A stretch of 64,000 nt of DNA from the NCBI GenBank assembly GCA_019240215.1, contig JAFAYQ010000049.1:62001-126000 (forward strand), in the 5' to 3' direction. The translations under genes and the position numbers were made by a program. Numbering within the stretch: the stretch's first letter is position 1; each line of letters opens with the position of its first letter. This DNA is from Actinomycetota bacterium (GTDB taxonomy: Bacteria; Actinomycetota; Actinomycetes; Streptosporangiales; Streptosporangiaceae). Of this stretch, positions 1 through 10,283 are shown piece after piece. The notes beneath the pieces are model-generated. The model saw nothing but the letters and a program-made list of their open reading frames with translations. It did not search any database and had not been told where the DNA came from.

Positions 1-447
1 GGGTTCCCGGACATGGGCGCGGCGCTGGCCGCCCACCGGGTGGACGCGGCGTTCATCGCCGAGCCGTCGCTGTCGGCCGCTGAGGACAGCGTAGGCGCGC
101 AGCCGCTGTTCGACGTGGACACCGGGCCGACCCAGAACATCCCGATCTCCGGCTACGTGACGACCGCCGCGTGGGCGGAAAAGTACCCGCGCACTGCCGC
201 CGCGTTCGTCGCGGCGCTGGAGCGCGGTCAGCGGGTGGCGGGCACGAACCGGGCGGCGGTCGAGCAGGCGCTGATCCCGGCGCTGCACATCAGCAAGACC
301 ACGGCGGCGGTGATGGCGCTGGGCACGTTCCCGCTGACGGTCAACCCCGTCGCCGTGCAGCGGGTCGCGGACCTGATGCAGGAAAACAGCCTGCTCAGCC
401 CAACTGTGACGCCGGCGGCCCTGGTGAAGGAGCTGATCGGGTCATGA
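1..447 (+). CDS. ABC transporter substrate-binding protein, C-terminal part
   Basis: This is the C-terminal 148 residues of a periplasmic-type binding protein; the gene begins before the window and is open from base 1. The visible part has the DAAFIAEPSLS segment and the alternating alpha/beta pattern of the NMT1/THI5/SsuA-like fold, which binds nitrate, sulfonate, thiamine-precursor or similar small ligands for an ABC importer. In actinomycetes these are usually lipoproteins, but the N-terminus that would show this is missing. The stop overlaps the next start in an ATGA, so the following methyltransferase is translationally coupled. The ligand cannot be told from this fragment. Confidence 0.75.
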   Translation, partial: GFPDMGAALAAHRVDAAFIAEPSLSAAEDSVGAQPLFDVDTGPTQNIPISGYVTTAAWAEKYPRTAAAFVAALERGQRVAGTNRAAVEQALIPALHISKTTAAVMALGTFPLTVNPVAVQRVADLMQENSLLSPTVTPAALVKELIGS

Positions 448-1310
448 CCGGCTCACCGGACAGCCCGCAGACGGTTAAGCAGCAGGTCAGTGAGGGGTTC
501 GCCGCCACCGCGCCCGGTTACGACACCACCGGGACGGAGTTTTTCTCCGTCATGGGCGACCACCTGGTGGCCCACGCCCGCATCCCGGCCGGGGCGTGGG
601 TGCTGGACGTGGGCTGCGGCAAAGGCGCGGTCAGCATCCCGGCCACCCGGGCGGCCGGCCCGTCCGGCCGGGTGACCGGGATCGACCTGGCCCCGGTGAT
701 GCTGGCCCACGCCGAGGAGCGCGCCCGCCGCGCGGGGGTGGCGAACGTCAGTTTCCGGGTCGGGGACGCCGAAGACCCCGGCACCCATCCGGGGTGGGAG
801 CCGGGCAGCTTTGACGTGGTGCTGGCCGGGAACGTGGTCCAGTTCCTGCCCCGGCCCGCGCACGCGGTCTGGCGCTGGCGGACCCTGCTCACCCCGCCCG
901 GCCGCCTGGGCGTCTCCTGGAGCGTGGCCGAAGACCCCCGCTGGGTTCCGGTCATCGCCGCGTTCGACACCCGCATGCCCGAGGGGATCACCGGGTTCGC
1001 GGGCATGCTGCGCCGCCCGCCGTTCGCGTCGGTGGACACGTTCGAAGCGATGCTGGCCGGCTGCGGTTTCCACGCCCCGGCCACGGTGCTGCACCGGGTG
1101 ACCATGACCTACCGCACCCCCGAGCACTGGTGGGAAGCGGCCCGCTCCCAGGGACCGTGGGCGGTCGCCTGGCGGCACCTGCCATCCGAACGGCTCCAGG
1201 CCGCCCAGCATGACGCGTTCGCGCGGCTGGACGCCCTCCGCGCCCCGGACGGCACCCTCACGCGCACCCTGACCTTTGCCTGCACAGTCGCGTACAAAAA
1301 CCAGCCCTGA
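444..1310 (+). CDS. class I SAM-dependent methyltransferase
   Basis: A 288-residue protein with a complete Rossmann-type SAM-binding core. The glycine motif I, VLDVGCGKG, lies near residues 53-61, followed by the acidic loop GIDLAPVML and by the VLAGNVVQF post-motif region near residue 130. This is the Methyltransf_11/25 architecture of small-molecule methyltransferases. The start ATG at 444 overlaps the stop of the binding-protein gene, and a much longer upstream extension of the frame is only antisense-like noise. The C-terminal third, with several Trp and Arg residues, may form the substrate lid. The substrate is unknown. Confidence 0.8.
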   Translation: MTGSPDSPQTVKQQVSEGFAATAPGYDTTGTEFFSVMGDHLVAHARIPAGAWVLDVGCGKGAVSIPATRAAGPSGRVTGIDLAPVMLAHAEERARRAGVANVSFRVGDAEDPGTHPGWEPGSFDVVLAGNVVQFLPRPAHAVWRWRTLLTPPGRLGVSWSVAEDPRWVPVIAAFDTRMPEGITGFAGMLRRPPFASVDTFEAMLAGCGFHAPATVLHRVTMTYRTPEHWWEAARSQGPWAVAWRHLPSERLQAAQHDAFARLDALRAPDGTLTRTLTFACTVAYKNQP

Positions 1311-1360
1311 CCAGCCCCGATGTTCCTCATCCGCCCTCGTCTGTTTTCTGGTGATCACTG

Positions 1361-2176
1361 ATGACGACCCCGACCCCGGCCCCGGACCAGCCCGGCACCC
1401 TGCCGGATGCTGTCGACGCGTCCAAGCCCAACGTCGCCCGCGCCTACGACTACCTGCTGGGCGGGAAAGATAATTTCGCCGCCGACCGCGAACTGGCCGG
1501 CAAGCTGCTGGCCATTTACCCCGGCACCCGGCAGATGGTGAAGGAAAACCGCCGGTTCCTGGTCCGCGCCCTGGACTACGTGCTGGCCCAGGCCATCAGC
1601 CAATACATTGATCTCGGGGCCGGGCTGCCCACGTCCCCTGCCGTGCACGACATCGTCCGCCGCTACGACAACACCGCCGCCGTCGTCTACATCGACAACG
1701 ACCCGGTCGTGGTCAACCACCTGTGGGCACTGACCTGCACCGCCGACCCCCGCGTGGAAGCCATCCCCGCCGACCTGGCCCACCCGGCCGCCGTGCTCGG
1801 GCACGTCCGCGACGCCGGGCTGATCGACCTGGCCGAGCCGGTGTGCGTGATCTTGGCCATGGTGCTGCATTTCCTGGACGCCCCGGCCGCCCGTGACCTG
1901 GTGGCCGCCTACGTGGACGATCTGGCCCCCGGCTCGTATGTGATCGTGACCGTGGCCCGGGGCGAACCGGCGATCGGGGATCAGATCACCCGCGCCTACG
2001 ACGCCGCCACCATCTACAACCACTCCCATGAAGACGTGGTGAGCTTTTTCGCGGGCCTGGACCTGATCCCGCCCGGCGTCTGTGATGCCCGCGCCTGGAT
2101 GCCCGGCTGGGCCACCCCCGCTCCCTTCTATGACCGCGCCGGGCAGGTGCTGGCTGGAGTCGGGATCAAGAAATGA
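1361..2176 (+). CDS. DUF574 family S-adenosyl methyltransferase
   Basis: A 271-residue protein of the actinobacterial SAM methyltransferase family once called DUF574 (Methyltransf_19, PF04672). Hallmarks are the N-terminal ARAYDYLLGGKDNF signature near residues 28-41, the DLGAGLPT SAM loop near residue 86, the YIDNDPVV strand near 112 and the AMVLHFLD segment near 166. Members are heavily amplified in filamentous actinomycetes, and their substrates are mostly unknown. It starts 50 bases after the preceding methyltransferase, so the two could be co-transcribed. A truncated relative lies at 5709-5846 in the opposite orientation, so two DUF574 sequences bracket the FtsK/replication-relaxation block. 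Confidence 0.85.
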   Translation: MTTPTPAPDQPGTLPDAVDASKPNVARAYDYLLGGKDNFAADRELAGKLLAIYPGTRQMVKENRRFLVRALDYVLAQAISQYIDLGAGLPTSPAVHDIVRRYDNTAAVVYIDNDPVVVNHLWALTCTADPRVEAIPADLAHPAAVLGHVRDAGLIDLAEPVCVILAMVLHFLDAPAARDLVAAYVDDLAPGSYVIVTVARGEPAIGDQITRAYDAATIYNHSHEDVVSFFAGLDLIPPGVCDARAWMPGWATPAPFYDRAGQVLAGVGIKK

Positions 2177-2312
2177 CCGCCTCGCGCGGCCGGCCGGGCC
2201 GGCCGCCGACGTGGCGGCGGTGCTGGCCGGCCTGCCCACGGCCCGCCGCATGCAGGCCGGGACTCTGGCCCGGCAGGCGGACTGCACCGCCAGCCACCTG
2301 TGCCCGCACCCG

Positions 2313-4322
2313 CTAGTCCGGTCCGCCGCCACTGGGGGCACGGTTCCCGGCGATTTTGCGGCCGGCGTGCCAGTTCCGCAGCGCTTGGGGTGTCCACCAG
2401 GGCCGCCCGTCCGGCAGCCGCTGCTCGCCGGGGATGGGGTGGCGGGTGCGGGCGCGGCGGAAGCTCTCCGGCTTGCCGTAGCCGAGGAACGCTGCGGCGG
2501 CCGGGATGCCGATGATCGCGTCCGGCCCCGGCCCGGCCGCCAGGCCGGGCGCGGGGCCGGGGCTGGTTCCGCGCCAGTCGGCCGGGCGCGGGGCCGGGAC
2601 GGCGGGCGGGACATCGGGCGGGACATCGGACAGTGTTTTGGCTGGTACGTGGGCGTGCCGTCCGGGTGGGACGGTGACCAGGGACACCCCGGCCAGTTTC
2701 CGGCCCTCCTCGATCACGTGCTCATCGATCCAGGGGGCCGGATCGAGGTTGGTGAACCAGTCCGGGGGCGGCGGGCCGGTGAGGGCGTAGCGGCGCCGCT
2801 CGGTCGCGGGCATCCAGGCGAGCTGCGCTTGGTGGATGAGGTTTTCGGCTTCCCCGATCCCGGCCACCCCCCGGCCCTTGATCCGCGCGTCCCACTCGAT
2901 CTTCGGGGCGTGCCCGAACGTCATCCGCCACAGCGACGCCGAATACGCCCCGGTGATCAGCCGGTAGCCGTACTGGGCGCGGCTGTCGCTGTCGCCGAAC
3001 AGCCGCAGGTTCGGCTGATGGACCGCGACCGCGAGCCGGTGGCCGGCCTGGCGGCCTTGCCATTCGATCTGCCTGCGCTGATCCAGCGCCGGGCTTGGCC
3101 CGGTGCCGTGCTCGCGCCGCCACATCCGCGCCGCCATGGACGCGAACGTCCCGAACTCGTCGATCACCAGGAGCCGTTGCGGGAAGGCGGCGGGGTAGGC
3201 GGTGCGGTCCCCGACCGCGATGTTCACGCCGAGCATGGACAAGAAGAATTCTTCCAGCGCCCACAGCATGGCCTCGATATCAGTGTGGACGCGGATACCG
3301 GGCACGTTGGTGAGCACATCTCGGCCGGTTTTGCGGTCGAGGTAGGAGCGGCGTTTGGGGTCGATGATGTCCACCAGCCACCCGTGCGCCCGCACGTGCG
3401 CGGCCGGTACCGACACGGTGGCGGTTTTGCCGCCGCCGGTCCCGGCCGCGACGAACAGGTGCGGTTCCTCATCTTGCAGGTCAGCGATGAACTTGGCCCC
3501 GCCGGCCAGGGTGGCCAGGTGGACGCGGTGGGCGGGCAGCTCGTAGCCCTCGAACGGGGCCACGGCCGGTGGGGCGGGCGGGTGCCGCCACGTGGCCTGG
3601 AACGCACCGAAGGCGGGCACCAGGTCCGCGCCCAGATGGCGGCGGATAAGCTGGTCAATGGACCGCTGCCGGGCGGTATCGGGGTTCCAGGTCGCCGGGT
3701 AGGCCAGCGTGATCTTCCCGTCCGGGTCGGTGGCGAAACCCCGGGGGACGGTCAGCCAGCGGGCCGGGCTGTCGCCCGGGTCGGTGCCCAGGTACTGGCA
3801 CAGCTGGAGGTAGATCGGCCGCACCACCTTGCGGACGTACCGCCACCGCTGCCAGCGCGGGAACAGCACCCCGGCCGTCATGAGCGCCAGCCAGCCGAGC
3901 GCGGCCCCGGTCCACACCGGCTGGGCATACACGCTGACCGCCACGGCGACGGCGGCCCAGCGGGCGGCGGCGCGCTGCCAGCCGGGCAGATAGGCCCACC
4001 GGCCCGGCTCCCCCCGGGAGAACCAGCCCGGCACCCCGCCGATCGGCTTGGTCCCGGCGTCCAGGAACGTGGCATCGGTGCGCCGGCTGCCCAGCGGTGC
4101 CCCGACCGTGAACCGGGCGGTCAGCACCACCAGGCGGCCGGCCAGCCGGGCCGGGACGGCCAGCCAGCTACCCCGGTACCCGCGCCGGACCCGCAGGCCG
4201 GGCACGCGGGCGGTGCGGCCGAACGCGCGCCCGGCCAGCGCCCGCGCGCCAGCGGTGAACGCGGCCAGCACCGCGGCCGCGCTGGCCAGCTCGGCCACCA
4301 TCCGCCCGATCCCGGTATGCAC
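2313..4322 (-). CDS. FtsK/SpoIIIE-type DNA translocase, TraB/TraSA-like
   Basis: A 669-residue ATPase. The N-terminus has hydrophobic stretches near residues 9-30 and 115-150 that fit membrane segments. The motor domain has a Walker A, AAGTGGGKTA, with Lys299 and a Walker B, LLVIDEFG, with Asp388. The C-terminus, after a Pro/Ala-rich linker, holds a small winged-helix or MerR-like segment (IPAAAAFLGYGKPESFRRART) that could recognise DNA. This arrangement resembles the single-protein conjugative translocases of actinomycete plasmids and integrative elements rather than chromosomal FtsK, which is larger and carries a gamma domain. It is divergent from a replication-relaxation gene, a pairing often seen on mobile elements. 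No integrase or excisionase is visible nearby. Confidence 0.75.
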   Translation of the reverse strand: MHTGIGRMVAELASAAAVLAAFTAGARALAGRAFGRTARVPGLRVRRGYRGSWLAVPARLAGRLVVLTARFTVGAPLGSRRTDATFLDAGTKPIGGVPGWFSRGEPGRWAYLPGWQRAAARWAAVAVAVSVYAQPVWTGAALGWLALMTAGVLFPRWQRWRYVRKVVRPIYLQLCQYLGTDPGDSPARWLTVPRGFATDPDGKITLAYPATWNPDTARQRSIDQLIRRHLGADLVPAFGAFQATWRHPPAPPAVAPFEGYELPAHRVHLATLAGGAKFIADLQDEEPHLFVAAGTGGGKTATVSVPAAHVRAHGWLVDIIDPKRRSYLDRKTGRDVLTNVPGIRVHTDIEAMLWALEEFFLSMLGVNIAVGDRTAYPAAFPQRLLVIDEFGTFASMAARMWRREHGTGPSPALDQRRQIEWQGRQAGHRLAVAVHQPNLRLFGDSDSRAQYGYRLITGAYSASLWRMTFGHAPKIEWDARIKGRGVAGIGEAENLIHQAQLAWMPATERRRYALTGPPPPDWFTNLDPAPWIDEHVIEEGRKLAGVSLVTVPPGRHAHVPAKTLSDVPPDVPPAVPAPRPADWRGTSPGPAPGLAAGPGPDAIIGIPAAAAFLGYGKPESFRRARTRHPIPGEQRLPDGRPWWTPQALRNWHAGRKIAGNRAPSGGGPD

Positions 4323-4430
4323 GGCCCGACCCTAACCATCACCCCGCCCACCCGGCACCGCCGCGAAACCGGGTCAAACCGGGCGGCGACCTGGGGCCGG
4401 ATCCGCACAGGTCCCGCATGCCGGCAAAAT

Positions 4431-4617
4431 TTCCGGCAAGGCCCCTGTCCGGCCCTCCATCCCCGCTAGCCAGCCCTGATGGGACCCGGCCGGGTCTCCG
4501 ATCACGACGGTGCCCCAGCGTTTCGATGCGACGTTTCCCGGCAGGAAGTCCGGCAGTTGTGACGGTTGCCTAACGGCTGGCCGGATTGCCGGAACTGCTG
4601 CCGAAATTGCCGGAACT
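4431..4617. repeat. iterated TTGCCGGAA motif in a divergent promoter region
   Basis: The 345-base gap between the divergent FtsK-like and replication-relaxation genes holds a repeated word. ATTGCCGGAACT occurs at 4585-4596 and again at 4606-4617, exactly 21 bases apart, so both face the same side of the helix. The inverted core TTCCGGCAA is at 4431-4439, directly after a GCCGGC. Partial copies (CCGGCAG) lie near 4538-4555. This looks like an operator or iteron set for a regulator of both genes, or a replication or transfer origin element. The binding protein is unknown. Confidence 0.5.
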
Positions 4618-4667
4618 ACGGCGTTCCGGTGACCGGCAGCAGGCCGGGGCGAGTAGGGGTGGTGCCC

Positions 4668-5420
4668 ATGCAGGCACCTGACACCAGCCCGGCCGCGCCG
4701 CCGCGCCGCGACGACGCCGGGACGTTCAAGATCACTGACCGGGACATCACCGGGATGACGCTGTGCGCCGAGCAGTACGGCGCCCCCTATGACCTGCTGG
4801 CCGCAGCCCTGGATGTCACGGTGGACCGGCTGCGCGGGATCGTCCAGCGGTGGCGGCACGCCGGCTACGCCGCCACCGGGAGCCTGGGGCGCGGCCCGGC
4901 GTGGTGCTGGCTCACCCCGGCCGGGATGGACCTGCTCGGTTTGCCCTACCCCGCCAAGGAACCGTCCGCGACCCGGCTGGCGCACATCCGCGCCGTCCTG
5001 GCCGTCCGCCTGTGGCTCCAGGCCGATCAGGACTACTCCGGCGGGCAGGCGTGGTGGCGGTGCGAACGCCGCATCCGCGCCGCCGTCGGCACCCAGGCCG
5101 GGACCGCCCACGTCCCGGACGCCGAAGTGCACTGGCCATCCCTGGACGATGCCCCCCATGCCGGGCAGATCTGGGCCATCGAGGCCGAGCTGACCGCCAA
5201 GCCGCTGCCCCGCACCATCGAGATCATGCAGGCGCTGCTGGCCCGCGCCAGCGACTACGACCCCGGCGCCGCCCGGCACGCCGAACCCCGCTACGGGCAG
5301 GTGCTCTACTGGACCGCCCCGGCCGCCGCCCCCACCGTCACCCGCGCCATCGCCGCCCTCCCCGAACCACTGCACGCCAAGATCACCGCCCACCCCCTGC
5401 CCCCCGGCGCGACCCGGTGA
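4668..5420 (+). CDS. replication-relaxation family protein
   Basis: A 250-residue protein of the replication-relaxation family (PF13814), named for a role in plasmid replication and nicking in actinomycetes. It has a winged-helix-like N-terminal domain (LTPAGMDLLGLP near residues 83-94, then HIRAVLAVRLWLQ) and the family's WAIEAELTAK.LPRT segment near residues 172-187, which precedes a nuclease-like core. The ATG at 4668 is chosen because AGGGGTGG lies just upstream; an earlier in-frame ATG at 4566 would add a Cys/Asn-rich stretch lying over the repeat region. Its divergent partner is the FtsK-type translocase, so both probably belong to one mobile or degenerate plasmid-derived unit. Confidence 0.75.
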   Translation: MQAPDTSPAAPPRRDDAGTFKITDRDITGMTLCAEQYGAPYDLLAAALDVTVDRLRGIVQRWRHAGYAATGSLGRGPAWCWLTPAGMDLLGLPYPAKEPSATRLAHIRAVLAVRLWLQADQDYSGGQAWWRCERRIRAAVGTQAGTAHVPDAEVHWPSLDDAPHAGQIWAIEAELTAKPLPRTIEIMQALLARASDYDPGAARHAEPRYGQVLYWTAPAAAPTVTRAIAALPEPLHAKITAHPLPPGATR

Positions 5421-5708
5421 GCCGGGGCACGTCCAGCCGGCCCGTTTGATGCGCTCAAGCGCGCCAGTGATACCCGCCCGGCGGGGAAGGCTGACTGCCC
5501 CAAAGCCAGGCACAGGCCCGGCAAACCCCAGGTCAGAGCCCAGCCGCCAGTCAGCAGAGTCAGGCCACAGTCAGGAACAGCCATTTCTGAAATCGGACAT
5601 ATAGCCCATATCGGGCCTGAACAGCAACCGGACAGCGAACGGTCACGTGTTCGAATAAACCCAGCGAGGTGCGCATACGGCAGACATGCGCTCGCTGTGC
5701 GGGCACCG
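5421..5708. other. non-coding gap at the edge of the mobile-type block
   Basis: There is no convincing gene in these 288 bases. The middle is less GC-rich than its surroundings, with AT-rich patches near 5580-5610 and 5650-5660, and it repeats the short word GTCAG several times between 5530 and 5580. A GTTCGAAT at 5649-5656 resembles a tRNA T-loop but has no pairing arms. The right end abuts the truncated DUF574 gene. Confidence 0.5.
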
Positions 5709-5846
5709 TCAAAACACTTGACTAATGTTGTCCTTGCCGCCCAGCCAGTAGTCGTACACCCGGGCGATGTGGGCCACGCTGGTGTCGATGTCGGTGTAGT
5801 TGTCTTCGCCCTCGGGGACCACGCTGTGGAAGAAGCCGTCCGGCAC
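5709..5846 (-). pseudogene. truncated DUF574 methyltransferase, N-terminal fragment
   Basis: A 45-codon minus-strand reading frame starting at a GTG (5846) with AGAAGGGA a few bases upstream. It encodes the typical DUF574 beginning, including SVAHIARVYDYWLGGKDN, and then departs from the family after five unrelated residues at a TGA. The intact relative at 1361-2176 continues for more than 220 residues beyond the same signature. Homology therefore ends sharply near 5727, inside a GTCAA/TTGAC inverted repeat at 5708-5722. The normal start and ribosome site argue that this was a working gene cut by a rearrangement or an insertion. Confidence 0.75.
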
Positions 5847-5884
5847 GGGGGAGTCCCTTCTCGCGGCGCCCGCCGGCGCCCGCC

Positions 5885-6760
5885 TCAAGCGATCCCCCCG
5901 CCAGTCCCCGACAATACCGGTGACGGCGTGCCGCGGCCCGATTCGAGCCGCCGCCGCAACGTCCGGGTGTCGTGCGCGAGCGCGGTCACCAGCACGCCCG
6001 GCCCGGCCAGCGGCATCGCCGCCACCCAGGGCTGGTGCCCCGCTCTCCAGCTGTCTGTCTGCGCCCCGTCTGCTTTTTCCGCAGAATAAAAGGCTCCGAC
6101 CCCAGCAGCTCCCCAGGTCCCACCGGCGCCCGAGATCCCACTGGCACCCAGAGCCCCGCCAGCCTCAGAAACCCCACCAGCCCCGCCAGGCTCAACGGTC
6201 AGCAGCATTCCGGCCGCCCGGTGGCCGGCCAGTACCGCCGGGCCCATACTGGCCGCGTCGGCCCCGCTGACGTCGAGTTCGTGCCGCAGCAGCGGCCGGC
6301 CATCCCGGTCGACGGCCAGCCGGGTCCGGCAGGCCCCGCCCCGCTCACCGTGCCGCCCGAGCAGGATCTCGTCCCGCAGCACCAGCGACGCATCGGCCGC
6401 CAGCGCGACCGTCACCTCGGTCCGGTGCCGGGCCCCGTCGGCCGCCACCAGCGGCTCGGGCCGGTACTCGAGGTGCGCCCCGGCCCCGACCGTGGCCGTG
6501 ATCGTCAGCAACGACTCCTGGCCGTACCGGCCGGGCAGCGCTACCGTCGCCGCCACCGTGCGCAGCCGCAGCTGGGCGCCGGGCCGGACCTCGATCCGCA
6601 GCTCGAGGGTGTCGCCGCCCAGCGGCCCGGCCGCCCCGCTGGCCAGGTAGACCGCGTCGGCGGTGCGGCGCAGGATCAGCGGGGCCTGGGACCGCTGCAC
6701 CGGCAGCCGGACGGTCCCGTCCGGTCCCGGCTCGGCGACCAGCTCGGCCACGGCCCGCAC
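5885..6760 (-). CDS. ureD: urease accessory protein UreD (UreH)
   Basis: A 291-residue UreD, the scaffold that joins UreF and UreG on apo-urease during nickel delivery. Family features are LILRRTADAVYLASGAAGPLGGD near residues 30-50, LEYRPEPLV near 99 and DEILLGRHGE near 134. It is the last gene of the operon; its GTG overlaps the ureG TAG. A Gly/Ala-rich low-complexity stretch of roughly 35 residues (about 6085-6195), followed by a hydrophilic segment, interrupts the C-terminal domain where homologues have a short turn. It resembles other GC-rich insertions in this window. The frame is intact, so the protein is probably functional. Confidence 0.9.
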   Translation of the reverse strand: MRAVAELVAEPGPDGTVRLPVQRSQAPLILRRTADAVYLASGAAGPLGGDTLELRIEVRPGAQLRLRTVAATVALPGRYGQESLLTITATVGAGAHLEYRPEPLVAADGARHRTEVTVALAADASLVLRDEILLGRHGERGGACRTRLAVDRDGRPLLRHELDVSGADAASMGPAVLAGHRAAGMLLTVEPGGAGGVSEAGGALGASGISGAGGTWGAAGVGAFYSAEKADGAQTDSWRAGHQPWVAAMPLAGPGVLVTALAHDTRTLRRRLESGRGTPSPVLSGTGGGIA

Positions 6761-7458
6761 TAGGGAGCCGTGGCCCGTTCGGCCAGGGCCGCCTCGACCC
6801 AGGCGGTGACCGCGCTGGCCTGCGGGTCCTCCCGCAGCGAGCTGAAGATCACCGGGCGTCCCTGGCGGACCGCGGCCGCGTCCCGGTCCATCACCTCCAG
6901 GCTGGCCCCGACCAGCGGGGCCAGGTCGATCTTGTTGATCAGCAGCAGGTCCGAGACGGTGACCCCGGGACCGCCCTTGCGCGGCACCTTGTCCCCGCCC
7001 GACACGTCGAGCACGAAGATCTGCCGGTCGACCAGCCCGTGGCTGAAGGTGGCGGTCAGGTTGTCGCCGCCGCTCTCGACCAGCACCAGGTCCAGCGGCC
7101 CGAACGTGGCCTCCAGGTCTTCGACCGCGTCCAGGTTGGCCGCGATGTCGTCGCGGATCGCGGTGTGCGGGCAGCACCCGGTCTGCACGGCCTGGATCCG
7201 GGCCGGGTCGAGCACCCCGGCCCGCCGCAGGAAGTCGGCGTCCTCGGTGGTGTAGATGTCGTTGGTCACCACCGCCAGCCGCACGCGGTCCCCGAGCGCC
7301 CGGCACAACGCCGCCACCAGCGCGGTCTTGCCGCTGCCGACCGGCCCGCCGACTCCGATCCGCAGCGCCCGCCCGCCCGGCGGGGGAGTCGGATGCGGAT
7401 CGGCTCCGTGGTGATCGACGGTCTGCGGGTGCGGGTGTTCGGAATGGTCAGGATGCAA
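6760..7458 (-). CDS. ureG: urease accessory GTPase UreG
   Basis: A SIMIBI-class GTPase of about 232 residues that hydrolyses GTP to drive nickel insertion into urease. It has the P-loop GPVGSGKTA, the [13 protein letters not shown] segment, the [10 protein letters not shown] metal-binding Cys-Pro-His motif, [11 protein letters not shown] and the NKIDLAP specificity motif. The N-terminus is His-rich ([10 protein letters not shown]), as in Streptomyces UreG, and can store nickel. The TTG at 7458 is chosen because it yields this usual beginning and overlaps the 3' end of ureF; an upstream extension in the same frame would lie wholly inside ureF. Its TAG overlaps the ureD GTG. Confidence 0.9.
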   Translation of the reverse strand: MHPDHSEHPHPQTVDHHGADPHPTPPPGGRALRIGVGGPVGSGKTALVAALCRALGDRVRLAVVTNDIYTTEDADFLRRAGVLDPARIQAVQTGCCPHTAIRDDIAANLDAVEDLEATFGPLDLVLVESGGDNLTATFSHGLVDRQIFVLDVSGGDKVPRKGGPGVTVSDLLLINKIDLAPLVGASLEVMDRDAAAVRQGRPVIFSSLREDPQASAVTAWVEAALAERATAP

Positions 7459-8545
7459 AGAGCCGTACCTCCGCTTTGATGTGGGCCTCGGCGTACAGAT
7501 CGAGCGCCGGCGCCGAGGGATAGGGCAAGTCTTCCGCACGCCGGGCCGCCGCCCCGCGGGCGGCGGCGGCCTCGATCGCCCCCGCCAGCCGGGCGATGGC
7601 CGCGCTGACCTCGATCGGGTCCAGCGCCAGCAGCCGTACCGCCGCGCTGGCGGGCCCGGTCACCGAGAGATAGGCCGCCACCTGGGCCGCGTCAGCCGGC
7701 GAGCACCCGGCCGCGGCGGCGGTCACGCCGAGCACGATCGGATGATGCGGCGGCTGGCCGCCTGCGGCCCGGGTGGCCAGCGCGTCGAGGGCGGGGGAGG
7801 GCCAGGCCGCCCGGGCCGCCCGCAGCAGCGCCCGCCCCTGCCGCCGCGCCGCGTCCCGCTGCGCCGGCGACGGCGTCCGCGCGTCGGCTTCCGCCTCCAG
7901 CCGCTCCCACACCCCGCCAGGCCCGCCCACCCCGCTGAGCTCGCCAGCCCCGCCAGCCCCGCCAGCCCCACCAGCCACACGGGCCACGCGGGCCGCAGCG
8001 ACGCAGGCCGCCGCTGCCAGCCCGGCCGCCACCACCCCCGCCGTCGCCAGCCGCCCGCGCAAAAACACCTCCAGCGACCCCACGTCCGTCACCGTCCCGG
8101 CCGTCACCGCGCCCTCCAGCCCACCGGAATGCGCGTGCCCCCCAGCCGGAAAACGGGCGTCCGCCAGCATCAGCACCGCCGCCGGCCCGAGCCGGTCCTC
8201 CTCCTCGATCCGGCTGGTGTCCGGCCCCTTCCCGGTATCCGGCCCGCGCCCGGTGTCGGGTCGCGGTCCCACCGCCGGCATCTCCCCGGTATCCGGCCCC
8301 CGCCCAAACTCGGGTCCCCGTCCGAACGTGGGCCCCTCACCGGTGTCCGGCCGCCGCCCCACCTCCGGCCCGCGCCCCGTTTCCGGGCCTCGGCCCAGCT
8401 CAGGCATCTCACCGGTGTCCGGCCGGGACCCCACCTCGGGCCCCCGCCCCACCTCGGGTCCTTCTCCGACCTCGGGCCCCCGGCCGGTGTCGGGCGCGCG
8501 CCAGTCCCGCTTGCGGCGCGGCGGCGGCGAGTCGGACGGAGCCAT
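7448..8545 (-). CDS. ureF: urease accessory protein UreF with N-terminal hexapeptide repeats
   Basis: The conserved UreF part starts near residue 122 ([19 protein letters not shown]) and runs to the C-terminus ([16 protein letters not shown]). UreF gates GTP hydrolysis by UreG on the UreD/urease platform. Homologues usually begin only a few residues before the VLMLAD segment; here the ATG at 8545, with GAGGTG upstream and 16 bases after the ureC stop, adds about 120 residues. Most of that is a run of fifteen hexapeptides of the [12 protein letters not shown] type. A second Gly-rich insertion ([14 protein letters not shown]) lies in the first UreF helix bundle. If translation instead began at the GTG at 8176, the array would be an untranslated spacer, but no well-placed ribosome site is seen there. 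Confidence 0.85.
   Translation of the reverse strand: MAPSDSPPPRRKRDWRAPDTGRGPEVGEGPEVGRGPEVGSRPDTGEMPELGRGPETGRGPEVGRRPDTGEGPTFGRGPEFGRGPDTGEMPAVGPRPDTGRGPDTGKGPDTSRIEEEDRLGPAAVLMLADARFPAGGHAHSGGLEGAVTAGTVTDVGSLEVFLRGRLATAGVVAAGLAAAACVAAARVARVAGGAGGAGGAGELSGVGGPGGVWERLEAEADARTPSPAQRDAARRQGRALLRAARAAWPSPALDALATRAAGGQPPHHPIVLGVTAAAAGCSPADAAQVAAYLSVTGPASAAVRLLALDPIEVSAAIARLAGAIEAAAARGAAARRAEDLPYPSAPALDLYAEAHIKAEVRLFAS
8216..8485 (-). repeat. 18-bp minisatellite (15 units) in ureF
   Basis: Fifteen consecutive 18-base units encode residues 21-110 of UreF as G-x-x-P-x-x hexapeptides: [48 protein letters not shown] and variants, with a partial unit before them. A longer-period pattern is visible, since the RPDT-GEMP pair recurs. 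The coding strand is rich in G runs and could form quadruplex structures. The units have diverged, yet the frame has stayed open. Confidence 0.85.
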
Positions 8546-8561
8546 GAGCACCTCACAGCAA

Positions 8562-10275
<1,714 letters not shown>

Positions 10276-10283
<8 letters not shown>

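Noticed and set aside
2173-2316. A short ORF starting in an ATGA overlap with the DUF574 stop.
   Set aside because: The product is almost only Arg, Pro, Cys and Trp and the adjacent frame looks no better; no family is recognised.
5649-5656. GTTCGAAT as part of a tRNA or att remnant.
   Set aside because: Neither side can form the T stem and no acceptor or anticodon arm is present.
8216-8485. A CRISPR-like array.
   Set aside because: The units are 18 bases, directly adjacent without spacers, and stay in frame with ureF.
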